Of a stretch of 64,000 nt of DNA, positions 1-9,220 are shown piece by piece; the stretch's first letter is position 1; each line of letters begins with the position of its first letter. The position numbers were made by a program, and so were the translations under genes. The DNA lies in assembly GCF_031458255.1 (NCBI RefSeq), contig NZ_JAVDYC010000001.1, forward strand, positions 7,860,501 through 7,924,500, read 5' to 3'. The notes under the pieces are model-generated. The model saw nothing but the letters and a program-made list of their open reading frames with translations. It did no database searches and was not told where the DNA came from. The DNA is from Catenuloplanes niger (GTDB lineage: Bacteria > Actinomycetota > Actinomycetes > Mycobacteriales > Micromonosporaceae).

Positions 1-662
1 GCCACGTTCCACGCGCCGGTGGACAGGTAGAACACCGGCGCGCCCGGGTGCGCGGTGCGCAGCCGCTCGTAGAGCACGGCCATGCCGGGCACGGACGCGC
101 GGGCGTGCTCGTCCAGCACGAACGTGTTCCACGCGGCCAGCATCGGCCGGGGCAGCGCGGTCACCATGACCGTGTCGTCGATGTCGGAGACGATGCCGAA
201 CGTGACGGCCGGGTCGATGATCTGCACCGGCGCCTCGACCGGCTCGCCGTCGCCGCTCTGGATCGTGACGGTCTGCCAGCCGGGTTGCAGGCTCGCCGGG
301 ACCACCGCGTCCACGAAGCCGCCGCGGTCGCCGACCGCCTCGTGCCGCACCCCGCCGGCCGTGATCGTCACCGGCGCGTTCATCTGGCTCACCGTGGCGA
401 AGCTGCGCCAGCCGCGCACGCTCTTCGGCTTCGAGGAGGAGGCGCGCCGGGCCAGCCAGCCGGTCTTCGGTGCCGGACGGCTGAGCAGCACGCGCGCCAT
501 CACCCGCACCCACTCGGTCGTGCCGTAACCCGCATACGCGATGATGCTCGGCTCCCAGCCGCGCTTCACCAGCCGCCGCTCGACGACCTCGTGCACCGCG
601 TCCTCGAGCCGGGCGGCGCGATGCAGGCGGGGTCCGGTTTCTCCCACGGGGATAAGCGCCAC
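1..662 (-). CDS. App1-family (DUF2183) phosphatase-like protein, partial at window edge
   Basis: The minus strand carries an open frame that runs off the left edge. It contains SDIDDTVM (around 170-190), the DxDxT phosphatase signature of the App1/DUF2183 family, followed by conserved family sequence such as RPMLAAWNTFV and FYLSTGAWN. App1 proteins are HAD-like phosphatases; the yeast member is a phosphatidate phosphatase, while the substrate of actinobacterial members is not established. The N-terminal stretch (RAARLEDAVHEVVERRL, then a GY/WVRV segment) also matches the family. I place the start at GTG 662 because AAGGTG lies just upstream; other in-frame GTGs at 668, 680, 683 and 698 are possible, and the frame is closed by a stop near 728. 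No signal peptide is visible. The C-terminal part is missing. Confidence 0.8.
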   Translation of the reverse strand, partial: MALIPVGETGPRLHRAARLEDAVHEVVERRLVKRGWEPSIIAYAGYGTTEWVRVMARVLLSRPAPKTGWLARRASSSKPKSVRGWRSFATVSQMNAPVTITAGGVRHEAVGDRGGFVDAVVPASLQPGWQTVTIQSGDGEPVEAPVQIIDPAVTFGIVSDIDDTVMVTALPRPMLAAWNTFVLDEHARASVPGMAVLYERLRTAHPGAPVFYLSTGAWNV

Positions 663-787
663 CGTCACACCTTGCCACACCACGATCGGTCCGGCCACGC
701 ATGGTCCGATCTTGCGGGCCGGGATTCAACCACCAAGATCAAATTCCCGCGAGGGTACGGCGCACCCGCGCGACGGCCCGGCGGAGA

Positions 788-1684
788 TCACCCGACGGCC
801 GTCCGGGACCGGGCGATCACCACGTCGCCGCCGAGCCGGCCGTGCTCCGGATCGCGGGTCACGGCCGCGGAGTCCAGCAGCCCGTGGAGCGCGCGGACCG
901 TGTCCGCCGGGCGGTAGACCGTACCGGTCATGGTGAAGTGCTTCAGCTCCGTCACCGTGCGCGGGCCCTGCGCGGCCAGGTGGTCCAGCAGCTCGCGACG
1001 CAGCGGTGCCGGGTTCGGTGTGAGCGAGATGTCCAGCAGCCGCCGGTCCGGGTCGTGCGGGTCACGCAGCCGGACCCCGGCGTACTCGTCCACCGCCCAC
1101 AGCTCGTTCTTGAACGCCTCGAGGCTCTTCGCCGACGGCGTGCCCAGGCAGACCAGCACCGCCCGCCCGGCGTCGTCCACCAGCTCCACGGCCGCGTCCA
1201 GACCGAACCCGGCGTCCCGCAGGTCGCGCCCGTCCGCCGAGACGGTCAGCAGCTCGCCCGGCTTGCCGGCCCGGACCGCGCGCAGCGTCGCGTCGTCCGC
1301 GTCGCCGTCCAGCGCGACCAGCAGCGGCGCGCCCGCGGCCCGCGCCGCCGTCAGCCCGGCCGGCAGCAGCGCCGCGTCCGGGAGCGTGTGGACGGTGAGC
1401 GCGGCCGGGGTCCGCAGCTCCGCCTGCACCGCCGCCAGCCGCTCCCGGACCGCGTCCGCGTCCGGCGCCGCCACGATCATGGTCAGCTGCCGGCCGCGCA
1501 GCCGGTCCGCGAACTCCGCGAACACGCGCAGCGCCGCCTCCGCCGCGGGCACGCTCGACGGTGCGCGCGACACCAGCGCGAAGGTGGCCCGCCGCGCGCC
1601 GTGCAGCGCGCCCGGCGCCCACGTGTCGAGGTAGCGGACGAGCAGCTCGCGGGTCACATCGGTGAGGGACACCCGCTCATTCAA
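788..1684 (-). CDS. Uncharacterised 298-aa protein coupled to the diguanylate cyclase
   Basis: I do not recognise this family. The protein is soluble, acidic and Ala/Leu/Asp-rich, with no signal peptide and no obvious catalytic motif. Its middle part (residues about 40-190) reads like alternating beta strands and helices. The last 60 residues (PLRRELLDHLAAQGPRTVTELKHFT and on to a TAVTRDPEHGRL-like segment) resemble a winged-helix fold. The start codon overlaps the stop of the upstream diguanylate cyclase gene by four bases (ATGA at 1681-1684), so the two are translated together. That coupling is the only functional hint; a role linked to c-di-GMP signalling is inference. Confidence 0.6.
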   Translation of the reverse strand: MNERVSLTDVTRELLVRYLDTWAPGALHGARRATFALVSRAPSSVPAAEAALRVFAEFADRLRGRQLTMIVAAPDADAVRERLAAVQAELRTPAALTVHTLPDAALLPAGLTAARAAGAPLLVALDGDADDATLRAVRAGKPGELLTVSADGRDLRDAGFGLDAAVELVDDAGRAVLVCLGTPSAKSLEAFKNELWAVDEYAGVRLRDPHDPDRRLLDISLTPNPAPLRRELLDHLAAQGPRTVTELKHFTMTGTVYRPADTVRALHGLLDSAAVTRDPEHGRLGGDVVIARSRTAVG

Positions 1685-3102
1685 CCGGATGCGCCGATCT
1701 CCGCCGCCCGCACCACCCGGCCCCGGCCCGCCTCCTTGGCCGCGTAGAGCGCCCGGTCCGCGCGGCGCAGCAGCTCGTCCGGCGGTTCCGTGCCGTCCCA
1801 GAGCGCCAGTCCGGCGGAGAACGACTGGAGGTCCGGCGTGGCGATCCGCAGCCGGTCCAGCAGCCGGGCCGCGTCGTCCTCGGTGCGGCCCGGCATCAGC
1901 AGCACGAACTCCTCGCCGCCGTAGCGCGCCAGGGTGTCACCGTCCCGCAGCAGCAGGCTCCAGGACATCCCGGCCCCGGCCAGCAGGTCGTCGCCGGCCT
2001 GGTGCCCGCGCGTGTCGTTGTAGTGCTTGAAGTGGTCCAGGTCGAGGATCGCCACCGGGAGCGGGCGGTGACCGGCCCGGGTCGCGGCCATGTCCCGGAC
2101 CAGCTGGGCGTCGAGCGTGCGCCGGTTCGGCAGCCCGGTCAGCGAGTCCGTGCGCGCCAGCTCGTCGAGGAGGCGGGCCTGGTCCGCGAGCTGTCCGGCC
2201 TGCTCCTCCAGCCGCCGGACCATGCCCGCCATCCGCGTCACCACCAGCACGAAGAGCGCGGCGGAGGTGAGCGCGACCGCCCACGTGCTCGGTTCCAGCC
2301 CGGCGACCAACTGCACGATCAGGATGCCGGGGGAGAGCAGCACCGCGCCGGTGAGCGCGGCCAGCCGGAGGCGGGTGAGCACCTGTGGACGGGGCGCCGG
2401 GTCGCCGATCGTGCCGGCCGACGGCAGCAGCGCGCCCACGCCCCAGAGCAGGTAGGAGGCGAGGAACGCCATCGTGCCCAGCGTGGTGTCCTCCGCGAAC
2501 GTGAACGTCACGTCCGCGATCAGCAGCGTCAGCACGGCCGCGGTGACCAGCCGGAACGAGGGGTTGCGGGCGCCGGAGACGACCAGCAGCCGGACCACGC
2601 CGCCGAGCAGCAGCACGTCGCCGAGCGGGTAGCCGAGCGCGATCAGCGTGCCGAGCGTGGAGTCGCCGCTCTGCAGCGCCGGCGCGATCAGCAGCACCCA
2701 GTACGGCAGCGCCAGCCCGGCCACCAGCATCGTGCTGTCCAGCCGGGCGAGGTGGTCGTCCGCGGTGCGGTGCCGCCGGGAGAGCAGCAGCAGGGCCGCG
2801 GTCAGCAGCGGGTACTCGGCCAGGTAGAAGCCGTCCGCGGGGGACGGGAACGGGTCGATGAACGCGATGTTCTCGTAGTAGATCCAGAGCAGGTCACCGA
2901 CGACGGCGCAGGCCTGGCCGGCCGCGAACAGCGCCCACGGCCAGGAGCGCCAGTGCCGGGCCGCGACCGCGTTCGCGGCGACGCTGAGCGCGCCGACACC
3001 GACGTAGAGCGCGTTGCGCTCGAGACCGGCGGGCAGCAGGAACCACACGCCGATCAACAGGGGACCGCCGACCAGCAGGAGCCGGCGGAACTGGGTGATC
3101 AC
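1681..3102 (-). CDS. Membrane-anchored GGDEF diguanylate cyclase
   Basis: The N-terminal 300 or so residues hold about nine to ten hydrophobic helices. A short coiled linker (RRLEEQAGQLADQARLLDEL) follows, then a GGDEF domain beginning at DSLTGLPNRR. The active-site loop is intact (RYGGEEF), as is the metal-binding LDLDHFKHYND segment. An RxxD inhibitory site (RDGD) sits exactly five residues before GGEEF, so product inhibition by c-di-GMP is likely. There is no EAL domain. The protein should make c-di-GMP at the inner face of the membrane, with the membrane part acting as a sensor or anchor of unknown ligand. It starts at GTG 3102 and its stop overlaps the start of the next gene (1684). Confidence 0.9.
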   Translation of the reverse strand: MITQFRRLLLVGGPLLIGVWFLLPAGLERNALYVGVGALSVAANAVAARHWRSWPWALFAAGQACAVVGDLLWIYYENIAFIDPFPSPADGFYLAEYPLLTAALLLLSRRHRTADDHLARLDSTMLVAGLALPYWVLLIAPALQSGDSTLGTLIALGYPLGDVLLLGGVVRLLVVSGARNPSFRLVTAAVLTLLIADVTFTFAEDTTLGTMAFLASYLLWGVGALLPSAGTIGDPAPRPQVLTRLRLAALTGAVLLSPGILIVQLVAGLEPSTWAVALTSAALFVLVVTRMAGMVRRLEEQAGQLADQARLLDELARTDSLTGLPNRRTLDAQLVRDMAATRAGHRPLPVAILDLDHFKHYNDTRGHQAGDDLLAGAGMSWSLLLRDGDTLARYGGEEFVLLMPGRTEDDAARLLDRLRIATPDLQSFSAGLALWDGTEPPDELLRRADRALYAAKEAGRGRVVRAAEIGASG

Positions 3103-3153
3103 GGCCTACCATCGGCCCCGGGTGCGCCGCCGTGAGCGGCTGTGAGCGGTTAC

Positions 3154-4074
3154 TCACGCGTAGTCAACATCCAGCCGGTCGAAGCCGTGCGCACGGAACC
3201 GGTCCATCGGGCCGCGCAGCGCCCGCCCGCAGTTGACCATGGTGAGCGACCGCAGCCGGGGCGCGCCGAGCAGCGCGGTCACGTTCGTCAGGCGCTTGCT
3301 GCTGAGCACGGTCAGCTCCCGCAGCCCCGGCATCGCGGCGATCTCGGCGCAGTCGAGCTCCGTGTGCACGCCGTTGAGCCGCAGCGTGGTCACCGTCTCC
3401 AGCGTCCGCAGCCGGCCGGCCGGGAAGCCGCGCCGCACCCCACCGAGCGCGAGCGCCTCGATCGGCGCCGGGATCGGCGGCAGGTCGGCGAGCCGGATCA
3501 GTTCCAGGTGCCGCAGCTCGGCCAGGCCCGCGATCAGCGTGTCCACGCCCGGCCGCAACTGCGTGGACAGGAAGCGCAGGCCCGGCGCGGCCGAGACGAG
3601 CGCGGGCAGCGCCGGCGGCTCCAGGTGCAGCAGGCCCCGCGCGCCGTCCGGCAGCGCGACCGGCGCGTGGGTTCCCCGGCCGCCCGCGCGGGTGGTGGGC
3701 GTGGCCGGGCCGGGGGTGATCACGAGCATCGGCGGCGTGACCACGGTCAGCGCGGCGGCCAGCAGCGGCGCCGGCACGGCCAGCGTGCGGAGGTGCGGCA
3801 GCGCGCCCAGGTAGGGCGGCGGCACGCCGTTGCGCAGCTGCGCGTCGCTCGGGCGCAGGTCCAGCCGCGCGATGCCGGCCAGCACGGCCGGGTCCGGCGG
3901 GGTGGCCCACGGGACGCGGATCTCGCCGTCCGCGGTGTCGGCCACGCCGGGATTCCCGGCTACGTGCGTCTCCGGGAGAGCCACCACCCAGCGGTGGCGG
4001 CTCTCCGCGAAGAGGTCGGGGACCGCCGGACCGACCTCGTGGTCGCGGCGCTCCGCGAGCGGGGCGTCAGGCAC
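3154..4074 (-). CDS. Leucine-rich repeat-like protein coupled to the MmpL transporter
   Basis: The C-terminal two thirds show irregular leucine-rich units of the LxxLxxLxLxx(N/C) type, for example around LAELRHLELIRLADLP, LRTLETVTTLRLNGVH, MPGLRELTVLSSKRL and LRSLTMVNCGRAL. Such folds are usually interaction surfaces; no enzymatic motif is visible. No signal peptide or membrane segment is seen. I chose GTG 4074 as start: it overlaps the last codons of the upstream transporter gene by eight bases, and the longer frame up to 4188 would lie entirely inside that gene and read as Arg/Pro-rich shadow sequence. The overlap indicates translational coupling to the transporter. The partner and role are unknown. 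Confidence 0.65.
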   Translation of the reverse strand: MPDAPLAERRDHEVGPAVPDLFAESRHRWVVALPETHVAGNPGVADTADGEIRVPWATPPDPAVLAGIARLDLRPSDAQLRNGVPPPYLGALPHLRTLAVPAPLLAAALTVVTPPMLVITPGPATPTTRAGGRGTHAPVALPDGARGLLHLEPPALPALVSAAPGLRFLSTQLRPGVDTLIAGLAELRHLELIRLADLPPIPAPIEALALGGVRRGFPAGRLRTLETVTTLRLNGVHTELDCAEIAAMPGLRELTVLSSKRLTNVTALLGAPRLRSLTMVNCGRALRGPMDRFRAHGFDRLDVDYA

Positions 4075-6325
4075 CCGTCCGGACCAGCCCGGCGCCCTCG
4101 CCCTCCTCCTCGATCTCGTCCGTCTCGGCCAGCCCGGCCCGCTCCTGCAGCCGGCGCAGCGGCCCCGGCGCCCACCAGGCGGCGTCACCCATCAGCCGGA
4201 TCACGGCCGGGACCAGCAGCATGCGGACCACGGTCGCGTCCAGCACCAGCGCCAGGATCATGCCGACGCCGATGAACCGCATCATGGTCAGCGAGGAGAG
4301 CGCGAACGCGCCGGTCACCACGACCAGCAGGATCGCGGCCGCGCTGATCACCCGGCCGGTGCGGACGATGCCGGTGACCACCGCGTCGGCCGTGGACGCG
4401 CCCCTGGTGCGCGCCTCCACCATCCGGGACAGCAGGAACACCTCGTAGTCGGTGGAGAGGCCGAACACCACCGCGGCCATCAGCACCACGATGCCGATCT
4501 CCAGCGGTGCCGGGGTCACGTCGAGCAGGCCGGCGCCGTGCCCCTCCTGGAACACGAAGACCAGCACGCCGAACGTGGCGGTGAGGCTGAGCGCGCTCAT
4601 CACCACCGCCTTGACCGGCAGCAGCATCGAACCGAACGCCAGGAACATCAGCACCAGCGTGGCGCCGGCCAGCAGCAGCACCATCCGCGGCAGCTGCGCG
4701 TAGGTCGCGTCGATGCTGTCCACGTTCCGCGCGGTGAAGCCGCCGACCAGCACCTCCGCGCCGGCCGGTGCGTCCAGCGCGCGGATCCGCTCGACCGCGT
4801 CGGTGGACGCCGTGCCGAGCGCGTCCTCGGACTCCAGCGCCGCGGTGATCTCGGTGACGCCGTTCTGCGAACCGCTGACCGTGGCCTCGCCGATGCCGGG
4901 CACGTTCGCCACCTCGGCCGCGAACGGCTGCGCGGCCGCCGCGTCCGCGCCGCGGAGCACGACCTGGACGCCGGTGCCGCTCATCGCCGGGAACTCCGCC
5001 TTCAGCTCCGCGAGGGCCTCGCGGGCCGGGTCGCCGGACGGCAGCACGCGCTCGTCGATCTCGCCGAACCGCACATCCTTGATCGGGACGGCCAGGAAGA
5101 CCAGCAGCGCCAGGATCGGCAGCGCGACCAGCACCGGCCGCTTCATCACGAACCGGGCCAGGCGCTCCCATCCCGTACCGACGACCGGCTTCTCACCCTC
5201 GATCTGCTTCTTGCGGCGCGGCAGCGCGAGCTTGTCCACGCGCGGGCCGAGCAGGCCGAGCATGGCCGGCAGCAGCGTGAGCGAGGTGAACGCGGCCAGC
5301 GCCACCGCGGACATGCCGCCGTAGGACAGCGACTTGAGGAAGCCCTGCGGGAACAGCATCAGGCCGGCCAGCGCGATGATCAGCAGCGTGGCGGAGAACG
5401 CGACGGTCCGGCCGGCGGTGGCCACCGTGTTCCGCACCGCGGCGGCGGTGCTGCGCCCGGCGGCCAGCTCCTCCCGGAACCGGCCCACCATGAACAGGCC
5501 GTAGTCGATCGCCATGCCCAGGCCGAGCAGGCTGGCCACGTTCACCGCGAACGAGTTGACCTCGGTGGTCAGCGCGATCACGTGCAGCACGCCGAGCGCG
5601 CCGAGCACGGCCAGGCCGCCGACCAGCACCGGCAGCGCGGCCGCGACCAGCGAACCGAAGATCAGGACCAGCAGCACGAGTACGACCGGGAGCGACACGC
5701 CCTCGGCCAGCGTCAGGTCCGACTTGGAACGCTCGGACGTGGAGTGCTGGAGCGCGGCCGCGCCGCCGACCTTCGTCTCGACGCCGTCGACCGTGAAGTC
5801 GTCCTTGATCTCGCGGTAGTTCTCCAGCTTCTCGGTCTCGTCCGCGCCGGCCAGCGTGACCAGCGCGATCGCGCTGCGCTTGTCGGGCGTGACGAACTGC
5901 GCGGCCTGCGCGGCGGCCTGGGCGGCCCGCGCGGCGGCCTGCGGGTCGGCCGGCTGCTGGCCCTGCGGCTGCCCGGCGGCGGCCTGCGCGGCGGCCGCGA
6001 GCTGCCAGTAGGAGGTGGCGGACTCGACCCGGTCGGCCGGCAGGGCCGCCAGATCCGCGGTGATCGCTCGGGCCGCGGCCGGGTCGTCGACGTTCCCGCC
6101 GTCCGGCGTGTAGATGACGATCACGTCGCCGCCCTGCGCGCCGAGCGCCTCCTCGGCGACCTCGGCGGCCTGCGCCGACTCGCTGCCGGGATCGATGTAG
6201 CCGCCCTCGGAGAGCTGACCGAAGACGCCGAGGCCCCACACGCCGGAGGCGATGGAGGCGGCCACGACCACGATCACCGTGGTCCAGCGCAGGCGGTGCA
6301 TGAGTGAACCCCATGACGCGAACAT
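4067..6325 (-). CDS. MmpL/RND-family membrane transporter
   Basis: This 752-residue protein has the MmpL layout: one N-terminal helix (RWTTVIVVVAAS), a periplasmic loop of about 160 residues, a block of five to six helices, a second extracytoplasmic loop (residues about 390-510) and a second helix block. Family landmarks include GLGMAIDYGLFMV and GIVVLMAAVVFGLSTDYEVFLLSR, the Asp-Tyr pairs in the proton-relay helices of MmpL/HpnN proteins. Such proteins export lipids or hydrophobic compounds. The first loop holds an unusual Ala/Gln/Pro-rich tract (around QPQGQQPADPQAAARAAQ). The ATG at 6325 follows GGAGGG at good spacing. A leucine-rich protein gene is coupled downstream; a histidine kinase is divergent. 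Confidence 0.9.
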   Translation of the reverse strand: MFASWGSLMHRLRWTTVIVVVAASIASGVWGLGVFGQLSEGGYIDPGSESAQAAEVAEEALGAQGGDVIVIYTPDGGNVDDPAAARAITADLAALPADRVESATSYWQLAAAAQAAAGQPQGQQPADPQAAARAAQAAAQAAQFVTPDKRSAIALVTLAGADETEKLENYREIKDDFTVDGVETKVGGAAALQHSTSERSKSDLTLAEGVSLPVVLVLLVLIFGSLVAAALPVLVGGLAVLGALGVLHVIALTTEVNSFAVNVASLLGLGMAIDYGLFMVGRFREELAAGRSTAAAVRNTVATAGRTVAFSATLLIIALAGLMLFPQGFLKSLSYGGMSAVALAAFTSLTLLPAMLGLLGPRVDKLALPRRKKQIEGEKPVVGTGWERLARFVMKRPVLVALPILALLVFLAVPIKDVRFGEIDERVLPSGDPAREALAELKAEFPAMSGTGVQVVLRGADAAAAQPFAAEVANVPGIGEATVSGSQNGVTEITAALESEDALGTASTDAVERIRALDAPAGAEVLVGGFTARNVDSIDATYAQLPRMVLLLAGATLVLMFLAFGSMLLPVKAVVMSALSLTATFGVLVFVFQEGHGAGLLDVTPAPLEIGIVVLMAAVVFGLSTDYEVFLLSRMVEARTRGASTADAVVTGIVRTGRVISAAAILLVVVTGAFALSSLTMMRFIGVGMILALVLDATVVRMLLVPAVIRLMGDAAWWAPGPLRRLQERAGLAETDEIEEEGEGAGLVRTGA

Positions 6326-6526
6326 CGAGTTCGTACCCTCCGGTGCCGTTGTTTTTCGGGAAGCTCCAAAAAGTAAACACGTTTCACGCCCGGTCGCACG
6401 GGCCGGGGGTTGCTTACCCGCTTTTCCCGAATCGACCCGCGAACCGCCTCCCGCGCGTTAGCGTTGCTTTGTCGTGTTTTTCGTAAAATCTCATGACCCG
6501 TTGTGCGCACGGGAGGTGGTAGGCCC
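6326..6526. promoter_or_regulatory. Divergent intergenic region, MmpL transporter / histidine kinase
   Basis: This 200-bp stretch is clearly more AT-rich than its surroundings and must carry both divergent promoters. On the plus strand TAAAAT at 6484-6489 is a good -10 candidate, though the best upstream hexamer (TTGCTT, 6464-6469) is only 14 bases away. AAAC-AC-GTTT at 6375-6384 is a small perfect palindrome on the transporter side and could be a repressor site. Both readings are by eye. Confidence 0.35.
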
Positions 6527-8590
6527 GTGGTGTCCCGGCCTCGATCGGCACCGGTGCCGGACCCGGAGGTGGCCGCGCTGGCCGACCTGCCCGTGCTCTC
6601 CGACATGTCCGTGCTCTCCGCGGACCTCGTGCGCGCCGACGAGATCGCCGAGGCGATCGGGCTGCGCCGGGTGCTGGAGACCACCACCGAGGCGTTCGTC
6701 TCGATGGACTCCGACGGCCGCATCCGCGCCTGGAACCCGGCCGCGGAACGCCTGCTCGGCTGGCACGCGGCCGAGGTGATCGGCCGGGTGCTGGCCGACA
6801 CGATCATCCCGGAGCCGCTGCGCGACGCGCACGCCGGCGGCATGCGGCGGTACATGGCCACCGGCGAGGCCCGGGTCGCCGGGGAACGGCTCGCACTGCC
6901 CGCGCTGCACCGTGATGGCCACGTGGTCACGGTCGAGGTGGTCATCTGGCCGAACCAGGTCGAGGGCGTCTGGTGGTTCCACGCGTTCCTGCACGACATC
7001 AGCGACCGGGTCGCGGCCGAGGAACGGCTGCGCCGCGAACGGATGTTCCTCGCCACGGTGCTGGACAGCCTCTCCGACGGCGTCGTCGCCTGCGACGCGG
7101 ACGCGGTGATCACCACGGTCAACCCGGCGGCCCGGCAGCTGCACGCGCAGGTCGCGCCCACCGTACCGATGGAGCAGCTCTTCGCCCGGCTCGGCCCGTG
7201 CCACCCGGACGGCCGGCCGATGTCCTACGACGAGCTGCCGCTGATCCGCGCGCTGCGCGGCGAGGTCGTGGTGGACGCGGAGGTGGTGGTCGGCGACCAG
7301 CGCCTGGTCTGCGCCGCCCGGCAGTTGCGCGACGCGACCGGTGCGGTCTCCGGTGCGGTCGTCGCGGCCCGGGACGTCACCGCGGAACGCGCGGCCGAGT
7401 CGCACAACGCGCTGCTGGCCGCGCGGCTGCGGCAGACGATCGCGGTGCAGCGCGAGGTGATCGAGGCGGCCGCGGACCGCACCGCGACGCTGCGGCTGGT
7501 CGCGGACCGGGCACTGGAGATGTTCCCGCAGGCGGACGGCGCCGCCGTGGAGATGCTCGACGGTGACGAGATGGTCTACACCGCGGTCTCCGGCTCGATG
7601 ACGCCGTTCGCCGGACTGCGGCTGTCCGTCCACACGTCGCTGAGCGGGCACGCGGTCCGCGAGGCGGCCACCATGCGCTGCGACGACCCGGCCGACGACG
7701 AGCGGGTGGACCGGGACGCGTGCCGGCGCATCGGGATCGGCTCGATGCTGATCACCCCGCTGCTCTCCGAGGACCACGTGATCGGCGTGCTGAAGTTGAC
7801 CAGCTCCCGGACCGGCGCGTTCGACGAGGGCGACACCCAGCACCTGGAACTGCTCGGGCACAGCCTGAGCGGCGGGCTGCGGCACGCCGACGACTACGCG
7901 GAGATCAACCGGCTGCTGGCCGAGCGCACCGCCGCGCTGTCCGAGGTGGAGGCCGCGAACGCGCTGAAGCTCGACCTGATCGGCATGCTCGGCCACGAGA
8001 TCGCCACGCCGCTGATGTCCATCCTGGCGACCGTGGAGATGGCCGACGAGCCCTCCGTGGAGCTGCAGCTGATCGGGCGGCAGGCGACCCGGCTGGACAC
8101 GCTGGTCCGCGAGGTGCTGACCCAGGTGGCGCTGGACGCCGGGCGGCTGCACGCGGACCGCGAACCGGTCCCGCTCGCCGCCGCGATCGCGGCCGCGACC
8201 GACCTGGCCGCGGCCGGCGCGGTGCCGGTGCACGGCGACGCGTCCGTCTCCGTCCTCGTCAACCGGGGCCACCTGCAGCAGATGCTGGTCAATTATCTGA
8301 CCAACGCGGCCAAGTACGGCGGCGGCGCGGTCGCGGTCGAGGTCACCCGTACGGCTGAAAACACGGTCCGGGTCGGGGTCCGCGACGCCGGGGACGGCGT
8401 GCCGGAAGGGTTCCGGGACCAGCTCTTCTCGCAATTCAGCCGGGCCCGCCGGACCGCGGCCAGCAAGCCCGGAACCGGGCTCGGGCTCTACATCGTCCGA
8501 GGTCTCGCGCGTGCGAACGGGGGCGATGCCGGATATCTCCCGGGCGCACCGCATGGGTCGATCTTCTATCTCGACCTGGAAACGGCGTGA
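6527..8590 (+). CDS. PAS-PAS-GAF sensor histidine kinase
   Basis: The 687-residue product has, in order: a PAS domain (about 35-150, with RIRAWNPAAERLLGW), a second PAS-like domain (about 170-290), a GAF domain (about 310-460, ending in LLSEDHVIGVLKL), a HisKA region with the phospho-acceptor in LIGMLGHEIATPL, and a HATPase domain with an N box (YLTNAAKYG), a DAGDGVPE G1 box and a GTGLGLYIVRG G2 box. There is no membrane segment, so it is a cytosolic sensor. The GTG at 6527 follows GGGAGGTGG; upstream in-frame sequence to 6503 lacks such a site. No response regulator is adjacent, so the partner is unknown. Confidence 0.9.
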   Translation: MVSRPRSAPVPDPEVAALADLPVLSDMSVLSADLVRADEIAEAIGLRRVLETTTEAFVSMDSDGRIRAWNPAAERLLGWHAAEVIGRVLADTIIPEPLRDAHAGGMRRYMATGEARVAGERLALPALHRDGHVVTVEVVIWPNQVEGVWWFHAFLHDISDRVAAEERLRRERMFLATVLDSLSDGVVACDADAVITTVNPAARQLHAQVAPTVPMEQLFARLGPCHPDGRPMSYDELPLIRALRGEVVVDAEVVVGDQRLVCAARQLRDATGAVSGAVVAARDVTAERAAESHNALLAARLRQTIAVQREVIEAAADRTATLRLVADRALEMFPQADGAAVEMLDGDEMVYTAVSGSMTPFAGLRLSVHTSLSGHAVREAATMRCDDPADDERVDRDACRRIGIGSMLITPLLSEDHVIGVLKLTSSRTGAFDEGDTQHLELLGHSLSGGLRHADDYAEINRLLAERTAALSEVEAANALKLDLIGMLGHEIATPLMSILATVEMADEPSVELQLIGRQATRLDTLVREVLTQVALDAGRLHADREPVPLAAAIAAATDLAAAGAVPVHGDASVSVLVNRGHLQQMLVNYLTNAAKYGGGAVAVEVTRTAENTVRVGVRDAGDGVPEGFRDQLFSQFSRARRTAASKPGTGLGLYIVRGLARANGGDAGYLPGAPHGSIFYLDLETA

Positions 8591-8647
8591 TGTCCCGATC
8601 GTCCCGGTCGTGGCGGGTTGCCACCGGCGCTTTGCCAGACTGACGCC

Positions 8648-9178
8648 GTGCGAACCCGGCCAGCGACCGTCGACGATGCCTCCGTGCTCGCGGACGTGCA
8701 CGTGCGCACCTGGCAGGCCACCTACCGCGGGTTCGTCCCCGACTCGTACCTGGGCGCGCTCGACCCGGTGCGCTGGCGCCCGTTCTGGCAGGACCGGCTG
8801 CGGGAGCCGGAGGGCCGGGCCGGCGTGCTGGTGCTGCTGCCGGCGGACGGCGAACGGCCGGTCGGCTTCGTCAGCTTCGGCCCGTCGCGGGACCCGGCGG
8901 ACGGGCCCGGCACCGGCGAGGCCGTCGGCGAGATCTTCGCGATCTACGTGCTGCCCGCGTACCAGGGTGGCGGCGGAGGACGGTTGCTGATCACCGAGGC
9001 GCTGCGGGCGCTCGCCGCGGACGGCTGCCACCGCGCGACGCTGTGGGTGCTGGACGGCAACACCGCCGCCCGCCGCTTCTACGAACGCGGCGGCTGGCGA
9101 CCGGACGGGCACACCAAACGCGACGACTCCCGCGGGTTCCCGCTCGACGAGGTCCGGTACGCCCGCGGTCTTCCGTGA
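8648..9178 (+). CDS. GNAT-family N-acetyltransferase
   Basis: This is a single GNAT domain of 176 residues. It begins with the usual RPATVDDASVLADVHVRTW N-terminus, has a beta4 segment (GEIFAIYVLPAYQGGGGG) leading into the acetyl-CoA pyrophosphate loop, and the common C-terminal pattern ATLWVLDGNTAARRFYERGGW seen in RimI-like enzymes. The substrate cannot be told. The GTG at 8648 gives a family-typical N-terminus; translation from 8618 would add sequence that does not fit. It lies 57 bases after the histidine kinase and is followed by a strong terminator. Confidence 0.88.
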   Translation: MRTRPATVDDASVLADVHVRTWQATYRGFVPDSYLGALDPVRWRPFWQDRLREPEGRAGVLVLLPADGERPVGFVSFGPSRDPADGPGTGEAVGEIFAIYVLPAYQGGGGGRLLITEALRALAADGCHRATLWVLDGNTAARRFYERGGWRPDGHTKRDDSRGFPLDEVRYARGLP

Positions 9179-9204
9179 CCGCCCGGTGGCCCGGGCGGTC
9201 ACGG
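9173..9204. terminator. Hairpin between convergent GNAT and aroA genes
   Basis: A perfect 14-bp stem (9173-9186 with 9191-9204, loop of four) ends the acetyltransferase gene and includes its stop codon. It lies between two convergent genes and can serve both. No U-tract follows. Confidence 0.65.
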
Positions 9205-9220
9205 GTGAGGACGGAACCGG

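Noticed and set aside
3830-6307. 825-codon open frame on the plus strand antisense to the MmpL transporter
   Set aside because: Arg/His/Gln/Gly-rich, no domain; it is a shadow produced by GC-rich codon use in the real gene. The same holds for other long antisense frames such as 6491-9202 and 10534-13320.
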